Source of the DNA: DASVTR01 sp033855775
GTDB lineage: Bacteria > Acidobacteriota > Blastocatellia > Pyrinomonadales > Pyrinomonadaceae
Reading direction: 5' to 3'
Length of the DNA: 21,222 nucleotides
NCBI GenBank assembly: GCA_033855775.1
Contig: JAWVFT010000115.1
Span: 1-21,222, forward strand
Shown here: one piece after another, positions 1-7,494 of the stretch
Numbering within the stretch: the first letter of the stretch is position 1
Layout of the letters: each line of letters begins with the position of its first letter
The notes under the pieces: generated by a model
Told to the model about the DNA's origin: nothing
The model's database searches: none
Seen by the model: only the letters and a program-made list of their open reading frames with translations
Position numbers and translations under genes: made by a program

Positions 1-42
1 CCCCCCCCGACTGCTTCCCCCCTTGTTAAATCGTGCGCCGCT

Positions 43-873
43 TTAGCGCGCCCAGTTGCCTGTGTTCTTCAGGCTGTCGAAGTTGATGACGAACGCAGGC
101 TCAAGCGGCGTGCCGTCCGTCTTGCGCACGACCGTGAGCACGTTGTCTTGAGCGATGCCGCCGTCGGTCGGGTCTTTGACGACCGGGCAGATGCCGTACA
201 TAGGGCCTTCCGAGCCGTTCGGGTTGCGAAAGCGCTTGACGGCCAAACCCTTGCTGAAGAGATTCTCAAGGTCGCTCAGGGTCTTGATGATGGGCGTGCC
301 GTCGAGGGCGAGGCCGTTCTTCTTAGCCAAATCGTCCAAAGCCTTCTTGCCTTCCGAGGTGTTGAACGCGCGGTCTGTGTAGCTGACCCAGACGTGCAGC
401 CAGAGGCCCAGAGGATTGTTGCTGAAGTAGCCGTTGCGCATGTCAACGATGTCGGCCTGACGGTTGTTGCCGAGGCCAATCGGATTGCCCGTGCGCGTCG
501 GGAAAACATAGAGAACCATGTTGTCGGCTATCTGGCGAGCGCGTTGTCCGGCGGCGTTGTTGGTGAAGCTTTCGACGAAGAGGTCGCCCATCACTGTCCA
601 GAATGTGATGGCGCCGCTGTGGTTGTAGGCCGGGTTCAAGCGCAGGGCGCGGACGTTGCGTTGAAAGGCGAAGTTGGGATTGTCGAAAATCGAGCGCGGG
701 GGAATGCCGTTAACGCGATTGACGATTTGAGCCGGGTCAATGCCGTTCTGCAAGTAGTAAGCGTCGGTAAAGTCAAAGAGACGATCTTTAACATCGGCGC
801 GCGCGCTCAAGGGCGCAGCAGCGAGAGCGACCAGCAGAGCCAGCGCGTATGTCATCAAAGCAATCTTTTTCAA
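43..873 (-). CDS. Secreted protein of unknown function
   Basis: I do not recognise this 276-residue protein. It opens with a clear Sec signal peptide: Lys-Lys, a hydrophobic core at about residues 5-22, and a likely cut after Ala-Arg-Ala near residue 26. The mature part is soluble and rich in Asn and aromatic residues, with no Cys cluster or catalytic motif I can name. The start is a TTG at 873-871. The leader strand carries AAAGGAG seven bases upstream (about 879-885), which fits this start better than the internal ATG seven codons later, which lacks such a site. The gene is read leftward and its neighbour at 1129-2877 runs the same way, with a strong hairpin between them, so it probably has its own promoter. 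It is a real gene on the strength of signal peptide and ribosome site; its function is open. Confidence 0.8.
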   Translation of the reverse strand: MKKIALMTYALALLVALAAAPLSARADVKDRLFDFTDAYYLQNGIDPAQIVNRVNGIPPRSIFDNPNFAFQRNVRALRLNPAYNHSGAITFWTVMGDLFVESFTNNAAGQRARQIADNMVLYVFPTRTGNPIGLGNNRQADIVDMRNGYFSNNPLGLWLHVWVSYTDRAFNTSEGKKALDDLAKKNGLALDGTPIIKTLSDLENLFSKGLAVKRFRNPNGSEGPMYGICPVVKDPTDGGIAQDNVLTVVRKTDGTPLEPAFVINFDSLKNTGNWAR

Positions 874-1067
874 TTTCTTTCTCCTTTAAAGTTATGCCCG
901 CTGCCTTTGTTCACAGCGACCGGGGAACCGTTTTGCACGCTAACAGAGCAGCGAGCGGGCGCAGAAATACGTGCGGGCAAAATTATTTTGAGCGGGAGTT
1001 TTAAGAGCCGGACGAAGGATGCGCTACGGCTGCGCTCAAGCTGCGGAGTGACTCTGCTGCGGCGCGG

Positions 1068-1106
1068 CTCCGCCGCGAGGCTCATGCGTTGAGCCTCGCG
1101 GCGGAG
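1068..1106 (-). terminator. Perfect 17 bp hairpin downstream of the PD40/DUF4214 gene
   Basis: Bases 1068-1084 and 1090-1106 are exact reverse complements around a 5-base loop, all GC-rich. The hairpin lies 22 bases past the stop codon of the gene at 1129-2877 in its direction of transcription. There is no T-run after it, so it may act as a 3'-end stabiliser, a factor-dependent terminator or a REP-like element instead of a classical intrinsic terminator. Confidence 0.6.
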
Positions 1107-1128
1107 TCGAGCGCGTCCGAAGGCGCGC

Positions 1129-2877
1129 TTAGTTAATAGCGGAGCAGTCGTTGTTGGAGCGTGTGATGATGGTTCCGAATCTGCGTTGATACTCGGCGGA
1201 GGTGATGAAGGCGCAGACCATCGCGCGGTAGTTGTTGGGGACTTGCGTGTTCAGCACGTTGAGCCAGAATTGATAGCCGCCGGGGTCTTCGTTGCGCCGC
1301 AGGTAGCCGAAGTAGGCCGACTGCACGAAGGCTTTGTTGAACTCGACCTGAATGTAGGCAGCGTTATCAATCGCCAGACGCAGGACGCGGGCGCGGGCCG
1401 TGGTCTGGTCGGGGCTCTGGTTGTAGGCGGCGATTAAGTTGTCGCGCTCGGCTCCGAGGTTTAGCCCGTCGCAGGTTTGAATGTTGTCGAGCAGCGCGTT
1501 AACAAACTCCGGCGCGATCTGGACGAGCGGGTATTTTTGAATGAACTCGGCGCGCTGGACAAAGGCTTGGGTCAAAGCCAGCTTGGTCGTTTCCAGATTC
1601 GCTCCCGTGGTCAAAGCGCTGCGGTCTGTGGTGAACTCCGCGAAGGTCGGGCGGCGGCAGAAGGAGGCGGCGTAGTGGCGATAGATGAAGTAGCCTGTCT
1701 GTTGAAATTCCTGCTCGACGAAGAAGGCCGCGGAGACTTCGGCGCGTTTGCGTGTGACGCAAGCGGCGTCCGCGCCGCACATCGTAATCTGGCTCGTCCA
1801 ATAGCTGAGCCCGCCTGCGTCCGGCTCGCGGTAGAGGAAGTCAAGATAATGACGACGGACGAAGAGTTGCGGGTCGTCAATCGGATTGGTCGCGGGGGTT
1901 GAGACGGATTGCCAGACGGGTTGAAACTCGTCGAAAGCCGAGTTGAGAAAGAGAACCGATTGATTGCCGCCGTCGGCGTTCATCGTGTAGATGTCGAAGC
2001 TCAGAGCCTTGTTGCTCTGAAAGGTAATCCGCGTTCCGTCGGGCGACCAGAAGGGGCGGCTGTTCTCGTTGACGTTATTAGTGAGCCGGAGTTGGTTGCT
2101 TCCGTCGGCGTTCATGGTGAAGATTTCGAGCGTGCCGAGGTTGCCGCTGCGGTCGCTGCTGAAGACGAGCCTTGCGCCGTCGGGCGACCAGCGCGGGTTG
2201 AAGTCTGTGTTGCCAGGGAACGTGAGGCGCGTCTGGTTGTTGCCGCCGGTGTTCATCACCAGAACGCCGTAGGGGCCGCGCGCGTTGTTTTGCACGAAGG
2301 CTTGGCTGCACACGATGCGAGCGCCGTCGGGCGACCAGTCAGGCTCTTGGTAATCGGCTGCGCCGCCGCCTCTGGAAATGTTGGCCGGAGACGAGCCGTC
2401 GGCGTTCATGATGAAGATGTCAAACTGCGCTGTGTCGCGGTTGCTGGCGAAGGCTATCTGCGCTCCGTCGGGCGACCATGCGGGCGTGTGGTCAAGCGCG
2501 ACGTTGTTGGTCAGGCGCGTCTGGGAGCTTCCGTCGGCGTTCATGACGTAAATCTCTTCGTTGCCGTCGCGCGTGCTGACGAAGAGGAGCCTCGTGCCGT
2601 CGGGCGACCATGCGGGGTCGCCGTCGAACGAGGCGTCGAAGGTGAGCCGCCTCGGCGAGCTTCCGTCGGCGTTCATCACGTAGATTTCCGAGTTGCCGTC
2701 GCGCGTCGTCGAAAAAGCAATCTTGCCGTTAGAGCGCGCGGCCAGAACAGCAGCAGACGCTTGCGAAGCGGTCTTTCGACGAGCCGCCGCGCGCCTTGGG
2801 CCGAAGGCCATGAGAGCCGTCAGCAACAGGCACAGCGAAATTATCAGCGCGAAACGCGACACATTTAGTTTTCTCAT
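1129..2877 (-). CDS. Secreted PD40 (TolB-like) beta-propeller protein with C-terminal DUF4214
   Basis: The 582-residue protein has a signal peptide (hydrophobic residues 8-26). Residues about 50-323 carry six PD40/WD40-like blades, each with a turn related to MNADGSS (residues 68, 112, 157, 208, 255, 299) and a WSPDG motif. Such propellers, as in TolB, bind proteins or sugars. Residues about 335-575 form a DUF4214-type region with two copies of the pattern F-x-x-x-x-Y-x-x-x-L-x-R-x-x-D-x-G-G (one near 343-359, one near 530-545), often found at the end of surface or secreted proteins. The blade repeats are strong at DNA level too (GCCGTCGGGCGACCA recurs in each blade), which suggests expansion by recombination. 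The ATG at 2877 directly precedes the signal peptide; only a weak AAGAGA site lies upstream. The ligand is unknown. Location outside the cytoplasm is confident. Confidence 0.9.
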   Translation of the reverse strand: MRKLNVSRFALIISLCLLLTALMAFGPRRAAARRKTASQASAAVLAARSNGKIAFSTTRDGNSEIYVMNADGSSPRRLTFDASFDGDPAWSPDGTRLLFVSTRDGNEEIYVMNADGSSQTRLTNNVALDHTPAWSPDGAQIAFASNRDTAQFDIFIMNADGSSPANISRGGGAADYQEPDWSPDGARIVCSQAFVQNNARGPYGVLVMNTGGNNQTRLTFPGNTDFNPRWSPDGARLVFSSDRSGNLGTLEIFTMNADGSNQLRLTNNVNENSRPFWSPDGTRITFQSNKALSFDIYTMNADGGNQSVLFLNSAFDEFQPVWQSVSTPATNPIDDPQLFVRRHYLDFLYREPDAGGLSYWTSQITMCGADAACVTRKRAEVSAAFFVEQEFQQTGYFIYRHYAASFCRRPTFAEFTTDRSALTTGANLETTKLALTQAFVQRAEFIQKYPLVQIAPEFVNALLDNIQTCDGLNLGAERDNLIAAYNQSPDQTTARARVLRLAIDNAAYIQVEFNKAFVQSAYFGYLRRNEDPGGYQFWLNVLNTQVPNNYRAMVCAFITSAEYQRRFGTIITRSNNDCSAIN

Positions 2878-2990
2878 CGAAGAAGTCTCTTTTCTCTGAG
2901 TGAGGAGCGTTCAAACGCCGGGGCCGGGCGATTCATATTTTATCAGGTTGCGATTAAAGAGAATACTAATAAATCAAGTATTCCAACGCC
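2878..2990. other. AT-rich leader region of the PD40/DUF4214 gene
   Basis: This stretch, especially 2934-2985, is much richer in A and T than the surrounding sequence and lies just upstream of the leftward gene starting at 2877. It is the likely promoter region. I cannot pick a convincing -35/-10 pair in it. Confidence 0.35.
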
Positions 2991-3410
2991 GCGACGCTCC
3001 ATCAAGCCTTCGGCGCACGCTCTGCCGAGCCTGCGGAACGTTCTTCCGAAGCGGCGGAACGCTATTTCAAGCTTGCGTAAGGTCGTTTCGGAGTGGCGTA
3101 TCGTTGTTTCGATGTCGCGTATCGTCGTTGCGGAACTTCGTATCATTATTTCGGAGTCGCGTAAGAACGTTTCGAGGGAGCGTAAGAACGTTTCAGAGGC
3201 GCGTAACGCTCTACGCTGTCCAGCGTATGGCGTACACTGAAGAATGTATGACGTACGCTGAAGGAAGTATGGCGGGCGTTGGGCAGGTTATAGCGTGCGC
3301 TGAACAAGTTATAGCGTGCGTTGAGCAGGTTATAACTTGCGTTGGGCAGATTATGACGTGCGTTGGGCGGCGCGCGTCATGCTGTGGGCTGTGTTGGTTG
3401 TGCGTTGGGC
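2991..3410. repeat. Degenerate 21 bp tandem array, 20 units in strict register
   Basis: Starting at 2991, the sequence can be cut every 21 bases into 20 units with no insertions or deletions. Units at 3075-3200 share the core GCGTAWSRWCGTTTCGG. Units at 3285-3368 share RRRTTATRRCGTGCG followed by YTGRRC. Positions 3 (G), 4 (T), 6 (A), 10-12 (CGT) are largely common to both subfamilies, so they look like one array that diverged. The array begins about 9 bases past the stop codon of the gene at 3420-5033 and ends in front of the AT-rich leader of the next gene. It has no spacers, so it is not CRISPR. Because 21 is a multiple of three, frames on both strands read through it as heptapeptide repeats, but none has a credible ribosome site. 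Confidence 0.85.
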
Positions 3411-3419
3411 GGCGCGGGG

Positions 3420-5033
3420 TCAACTTTGGTTTGTGCCGAAGGTGCGGCGCAGCCAGTTGGCTAGGTTGAGGCCGAGGTCTTGCAGGATGACTTGGGCGGT
3501 GTTGCGGCCCGATGCGGCGAAGACGCCGCCGCCGGGATGCGTGGAGGCGCCCGTCAGGTATAGATTCTTAATCGGCGTGCGGTACGTGGAAAGCTCCGGC
3601 AGCGGGCGGAACATGAACATCTGGTCGAAGCTCATCTCGACGTGCATGACGTTGCCGCGCAGCAGTCCCAAACGTCTTTCGAGGTCGAGCGGCGTCTGTA
3701 TGAAGCGGTCCAGGATTGACGCGCGCACGTTCGGCGCATACTCGTTGACCACATCAATCAGCTTGTCCGCTTCGCGCTCCGCGATGTCGTCCCACGAAAG
3801 ATTGCCGGCCAGTTCATACGGGTAATACTGTCCCCAGATGAAGAGCGTGTGGCGGCCAGCGGGCGCGAGCGTCGGGTCAACGGCAGAGAAGGTCATCGCC
3901 AGCGCGGCGGGCTTCGCCGAAGGCAGGCCGCGCAGGTAGTCAGCGTATGCGTGGTCGAGATAACGCAGCGACGGGCAGAGCAGTTGCAAGCCCTGATGAC
4001 AATCCGCCGCCGCGCCGTTCGAGGGCGCCGCAGTGTAGTTTGGCAACTCCGAGACGGCACAGCGCACTATCATCCCGAAGCCGTTGCCGATGCGAATATC
4101 ATTGACGCGCTTCGCCAAATCGCCGGGCAGATTCTCCGCCCCGACGAGTTCGAGAAACGTCGTGCGAACGTGCGCGTTCGAGACGATGCGGCGCGCTCGC
4201 ACACGCTCGCCGCCAACCAAAGTGATGCCCGTCGCCGCGCCTTCGTCAACCTCTATGCGCTCGACCACAGCCGACAATCGCACCTCTCCGCCGTGATGCT
4301 CAAGACAACGAGCGAGGGCTTGCGTCAAGGCTCCTGAGCCGCCGCGCGGTCGCTTCACGCCGCTCTTGTGAATCATCGAATGCCAGCCCAGAAAGTCGCC
4401 CGTCGCTGCTTCCGAAGGCGGCGGCCCGCTCTGCGCCGCCAGCCAGCAGAGAGCCGCGCGCAAGCCTTCGTGCTCGAACGTCTGAGAGACGAGCGCGCCG
4501 TAGCTCGTCATCAATTTCCTGACCATCTCGGCGGGGTCTGTCTGCTCCGCGTTGCGACGGAAAATCATGTGACGGCCAAGGTTCATCATCGTCGGCGGCT
4601 TCATGAAAGCCTCGAAGACGCCTTCGTTGAGCGCGCCCCACTCGCGCACGAAGCGACGATAGTTCTCGGCATCGCGCGGGCTGACACGCGCGATTGACTC
4701 GCAGGTCTTCTCCACATCGCGCCAGAAATAGATGGCTCCCTCGCCGTCCGGCAGCGGCGCAAACGCGAACGGGTCGCACTCTATGTATTCCAGCCCGAAC
4801 CGCTCCAACTCCAACTCGCGCACAACCGGCGTCAAGTGAATCATGATGTGCGCGCTTGAGCCGACATCAATCTTGTAGCCCGGTATCAAATCATCCTCCG
4901 TGCAGACCGCGCCGCCGACGATGTGCCGCCGCTCAAGCACGACGACGCTCAAACCCGCCCGCGCCAGATAACACGCGCACACCAACCCGTTATGCCCGCC
5001 GCCCACAATCGCTATGTCGTAAACATCCGTCAT
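3420..5033 (-). CDS. FAD/NAD(P)-dependent oxidoreductase, phytoene desaturase (CrtI)/PYROXD2-like
   Basis: A 537-residue flavoprotein. The N-terminus has the Rossmann dinucleotide motif GGGHNG (residues 11-16) followed by an acidic ribose-binding Glu at 34 and a VGG segment (39-41), as in the amine oxidase/phytoene desaturase clan. The C-terminus has the matching FAD-binding signature GASTHPGGGVFAASG (from residue 495), and the length is usual for the family. The sequence style (HNGL, VGGAV, DVGSSAH) is closer to the PYROXD2-like subgroup than to true carotenoid desaturases, and no carotenoid genes are nearby. Its substrate is therefore unknown. No signal peptide is present, so it acts in the cytoplasm or at the inner face of the membrane. 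Start ATG at 5033 has GGATGA close upstream. The gene is flanked downstream by the 21 bp array and upstream by a large inverted repeat. Confidence 0.92.
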   Translation of the reverse strand: MTDVYDIAIVGGGHNGLVCACYLARAGLSVVVLERRHIVGGAVCTEDDLIPGYKIDVGSSAHIMIHLTPVVRELELERFGLEYIECDPFAFAPLPDGEGAIYFWRDVEKTCESIARVSPRDAENYRRFVREWGALNEGVFEAFMKPPTMMNLGRHMIFRRNAEQTDPAEMVRKLMTSYGALVSQTFEHEGLRAALCWLAAQSGPPPSEAATGDFLGWHSMIHKSGVKRPRGGSGALTQALARCLEHHGGEVRLSAVVERIEVDEGAATGITLVGGERVRARRIVSNAHVRTTFLELVGAENLPGDLAKRVNDIRIGNGFGMIVRCAVSELPNYTAAPSNGAAADCHQGLQLLCPSLRYLDHAYADYLRGLPSAKPAALAMTFSAVDPTLAPAGRHTLFIWGQYYPYELAGNLSWDDIAEREADKLIDVVNEYAPNVRASILDRFIQTPLDLERRLGLLRGNVMHVEMSFDQMFMFRPLPELSTYRTPIKNLYLTGASTHPGGGVFAASGRNTAQVILQDLGLNLANWLRRTFGTNQS

Positions 5034-5069
5034 CGTTCATCCGCAGAAGCGATTACTGACCGAAAACCA

Positions 5070-5174
5070 TTTCACGCTGGAGGCGCAAAGGTAAAGAAAA
5101 ACCAAAGCTCGCAAAGCAGCAGTCAACTCTTTGCGAGCTTCCGTCTTTCTCTGCTTTGCGCCTCCAGCGTGAAA
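5070..5174. repeat. Large nested palindrome (105 bp)
   Basis: Outer arms 5070-5090 and 5154-5174 are perfect 21 bp reverse complements. Inside them, 5105-5116 and 5129-5140 form a second perfect 12 bp stem. Between the stems the sequence is A-rich on one side (about 5091-5104) and T-rich on the other (5141-5153), so the whole could fold as one long stem. It lies between the divergent start codons at 5033 and 5347. It resembles a dispersed REP/MITE-like element more than an operator, but no flanking target duplication was identified. Confidence 0.75.
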
Positions 5175-5346
5175 CGCTTCGTTCCATGATTAGCTGCTCT
5201 GTCTTCTTTGTGTGGTGTGTGGCAACAATCTACATAGAATCTATCGTCTTTGTTTCAACTCGCCTGTGCGCTTGCCTTGAGTTGCGTTTATGTTCATCAT
5301 AGCCGCCGGTAAACGAAAACCATAGGACAAGGACACAAGGGGAACA
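5175..5346 (+). other. Leader region of the subtilase gene
   Basis: No gene is seen here. It must hold the promoter of the rightward gene at 5347, and AAGGGG at 5337-5342 is a good ribosome site five bases before its ATG. No convincing -35/-10 pair was found. Confidence 0.4.
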
Positions 5347-6732
5347 ATGGCCGAAGACATCATCTCGCTTGAGCCGACAACGCTGCATTCCAATCTCGCC
5401 GCCGGGAAACCCATTTGCCCGGTCTGTGGACGCGAATCGCCGGACGGCCTCGCGCCCTTCGACGCGCTCTCGGATGAACTGAAGATTATCGTCGCGGCCA
5501 ACGCTCCGGCTGGCATCATGCTCGCGGAAATCTGCCCGCGCTGCATAGAGTTGTTCGAGCGAGCGCGCATACAGTTGCAGACGGACGCCGCGGTCTTCCA
5601 ACAGGGCGGCCACGTCCTTTCGACGCCGCTCCGCCTGGACGCCGACGACCGCTTCACGGGCCGCGACGTGACCATCGCCTTCCTAGACTCAGGCTTCTAC
5701 GCGCACACGGATTTGACCGAGCCGCGCAATCGCATCCTCGCCTATCACAGCATCGTCGCCGCCGAAGGCGACAAGACGAATTTGGAAACGCCAGACCCTT
5801 CGAGTTGGCACGGGATGATGACTTCGGTTGTCGCCGCTGGCAACGGCGGACTCTCTTACGGCTTCTATCGCGGCATCGCGCCCGACGCCAATGTTGTTCT
5901 CGTCAAGCTCGCCAAGTCTGGCCGCATCTCCGAAGAGAGCATTCAACGCGGCCTCGAATGGATTCTCGCGCACCGCGACGAATACAAGATTCGCGTCGTC
6001 AATATCTCCGCCGGTGGCGACTACGAGCAATCGTACTTGAGCAACGAGTTGGCCCAAACGGTCGAACGCGCGGTCAGCCTCGGCCTCGTCGTCGTCTGCG
6101 CCGTCGGCAACGCCGGACTCGCGCCCGGCCATCCTGTGCTGCCGCCCGCCTCCGCTCCCTCGGCCATCAGCGTCGGCGGACTCGACGACCAGAACTCGCT
6201 CGACCGCGCGCGGCGCGGCATGTATCGCTCGTCCTACGGCCCGACCGTTGACGGCCTGCAAAAGCCCGAAGTCATCGCGCCCGGCATCTGGGTTCCCGCG
6301 CCCATCCTGCCCCACACGCAGACCGCAGAGGAAGCCGAACTCTTCGCCAAACTCGACGCCGCGCCCGACGAACAACTACACGCCATCATCGCCGAGAACG
6401 CCAGAGCCGACTCGGACTTGGACGAAGCGCGCAACCTGCCCGTTCCGCTCCTGCGCCAGTTGATTACCATCAAGCTGCGCGAAAGCAACGTCATCACGCA
6501 GCACTACAAGTACGTTGACGGCACATCGTTCGCTTCGCCCATCGTCGCCTCCATCGTCGCCTGCATGCTCGAAGCGAATCCGCGATTGACCCCGCAGCAA
6601 GTCAAACGCATCCTGATTGACACGGCTGAGCGTTTGCCGTCAATCGAAGTTGACCGGCAGGGTTGGGGCGTCGTCGCCCCGCGCCGCGCCGTCGAGCATG
6701 CGCTCGCCCTGCGCGCTATCAGTGAAGCTTGA
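5347..6732 (+). CDS. Subtilisin-like serine protease (S8) with N-terminal split CxxC zinc-binding region
   Basis: The 461-residue protein carries a complete S8 triad: Asp114 in AFLDSG, His155 in SSWHG, and Ser394 in DGTSFASP, with the oxyanion Asn255 in CAVGNAG. The first 80 residues are not a normal propeptide: CPVC (24-27) and CPRC (63-66) look like two knuckles of a treble-clef or zinc-ribbon-like site. There is no signal peptide, so the enzyme is probably cytoplasmic, unlike most subtilases. Between APGIW (311-315) and the Ser motif lies a helical, acidic insertion of about 70 residues (323-385), longer than usual at this place. AAGGGG at 5337-5342 supports the ATG at 5347. It is monocistronic by spacing: a promoter for the next genes lies about 75 bases after its stop. 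Its target and how the zinc part controls it are unknown. Confidence 0.92.
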   Translation: MAEDIISLEPTTLHSNLAAGKPICPVCGRESPDGLAPFDALSDELKIIVAANAPAGIMLAEICPRCIELFERARIQLQTDAAVFQQGGHVLSTPLRLDADDRFTGRDVTIAFLDSGFYAHTDLTEPRNRILAYHSIVAAEGDKTNLETPDPSSWHGMMTSVVAAGNGGLSYGFYRGIAPDANVVLVKLAKSGRISEESIQRGLEWILAHRDEYKIRVVNISAGGDYEQSYLSNELAQTVERAVSLGLVVVCAVGNAGLAPGHPVLPPASAPSAISVGGLDDQNSLDRARRGMYRSSYGPTVDGLQKPEVIAPGIWVPAPILPHTQTAEEAELFAKLDAAPDEQLHAIIAENARADSDLDEARNLPVPLLRQLITIKLRESNVITQHYKYVDGTSFASPIVASIVACMLEANPRLTPQQVKRILIDTAERLPSIEVDRQGWGVVAPRRAVEHALALRAISEA

Positions 6733-6807
6733 GAACGACAAAAGCGTCGGCTCGCATCCGGCAAGAGCAGTTAATCTAAACAGACAGGCTGGCTACTCCG
6801 ATAATTC

Positions 6808-6836
6808 TTGACGAGCAAAGCTAAGAGGACTATGCT
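6808..6836 (+). promoter_or_regulatory. Candidate sigma-70-type promoter for the paralog pair
   Basis: TTGACG at 6808-6813 and TATGCT at 6831-6836 are separated by exactly 17 bases, a good match to a housekeeping promoter. It is 58 bases before the ATG at 6895 and would exclude upstream alternative starts for that gene. No operator is obvious. Confidence 0.5.
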
Positions 6837-6894
6837 CTGCGTATTGCTAACGAGTCGTTGCTATATCGGTTCACTCACAAAGGAGTTCAAGCTG

Positions 6895-7494
6895 ATGAAG
6901 CTTCACCGAATCTTCCAACTTCACAGTTCCAAGCTGGCTGCTCTGGTGGTTGCCGTGTTGAGCTTACTGATTGTCTGGTGTGCGCTTGGTTTTGTGCCGA
7001 GCAGGGCGCAGGCGGTTGAGGAAAGAGAGCTTGAAGATAAGATACCGAAGCATTTGCCAATCAAAGTCAAAATTAAAGCCGAAAAAGAGAGAGCCTTCAA
7101 GGATTTGGAGAACGGGAGGTGGTTTCGAGACTTAGAACTCGAAGTGACAAACACAGGCGTCAAGCCGATTTACTTTCTCGCGCTTCTGTTGGAGTTGCCG
7201 GAACTGACTTCCGAGAACGGGCGCAAGCTAGGGTATCCGCTCATTTATGGCAGAAGCGAGTTGGCAGATTTTACCGCTAAAGTTGTTGCTGAAGACGTGC
7301 CGCTGGAGCCGGGCAAAAGCTACACTTTTAAGATTCAAAATAAGTGGGCAAACGGGATGGAAGGGATGAGAGCAAGGATTAAGAAGCCCGTTCCCAAGAG
7401 AGTGCAAATCCGATTTCAGGTGATTAACTTTGGCGATAAAACCGGATTCATGGGCATAGACGGTCTTCCAGTTCCGCAGAAGGGAGCAATCTGA
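6895..7494 (+). CDS. Exported protein of unknown function, short paralog
   Basis: A 199-residue protein I do not recognise. The ATG at 6895 is chosen because AAAGGAG (6879-6885) precedes it and because the next gene begins with nearly the same peptide (MKLHR, LHSS). The N-terminus has a hydrophobic segment at about 14-34 ending in PSRAQA, a plausible signal peptide cut near residue 40. The body contains two conserved stretches shared with the next protein: LPIK-x-KIKAEKE (54-65), and RDLELEV-x-NTG-x-KPIY (78-93), followed by a YGR-x-EL motif and a Pro-Gly loop at 138-140. This looks like one beta-sandwich domain. The stop codon TGA (7492-7494) overlaps the next ATG (7494-7496) by one base, so the two are translated as a coupled pair. 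It is a tandem duplication of the N-terminal domain of its neighbour. Confidence 0.85.
   Translation: MKLHRIFQLHSSKLAALVVAVLSLLIVWCALGFVPSRAQAVEERELEDKIPKHLPIKVKIKAEKERAFKDLENGRWFRDLELEVTNTGVKPIYFLALLLELPELTSENGRKLGYPLIYGRSELADFTAKVVAEDVPLEPGKSYTFKIQNKWANGMEGMRARIKKPVPKRVQIRFQVINFGDKTGFMGIDGLPVPQKGAI

Noticed and set aside
1..42. C-runs at the left edge as a G-quadruplex on the opposite strand
   Set aside because: Only two G-runs are visible before the window edge, too few to support the claim.
148..1092. Long rightward open frame (314 codons) opposite the first gene
   Set aside because: It mirrors the leftward gene with signal peptide and AAAGGAG site; it has no ribosome site and a composition typical of an antisense frame in GC-rich DNA.
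1909..2868. Rightward open frame of 319 codons opposite the PD40 repeats
   Set aside because: Its repeats (VGRP, VGVH) are only the antisense reading of the WSPDG and MNADGSS repeats of the real gene.
2991..3410. CRISPR array
   Set aside because: Units are contiguous without spacers, are degenerate, and no cas gene is near.
2900..3469. Rightward open frame through the 21 bp array, giving heptapeptide repeats
   Set aside because: The period is a multiple of three, so several frames stay open; no ribosome site is seen, and the frame runs past the array into the antisense of the oxidoreductase gene. Kept only as a hypothesis in the array finding.
6808..6894. TTG at 6808 as start of the first paralog
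   Set aside because: It coincides with the -35 of a good promoter, and the ATG at 6895 has AAAGGAG and matches the start of the second paralog.
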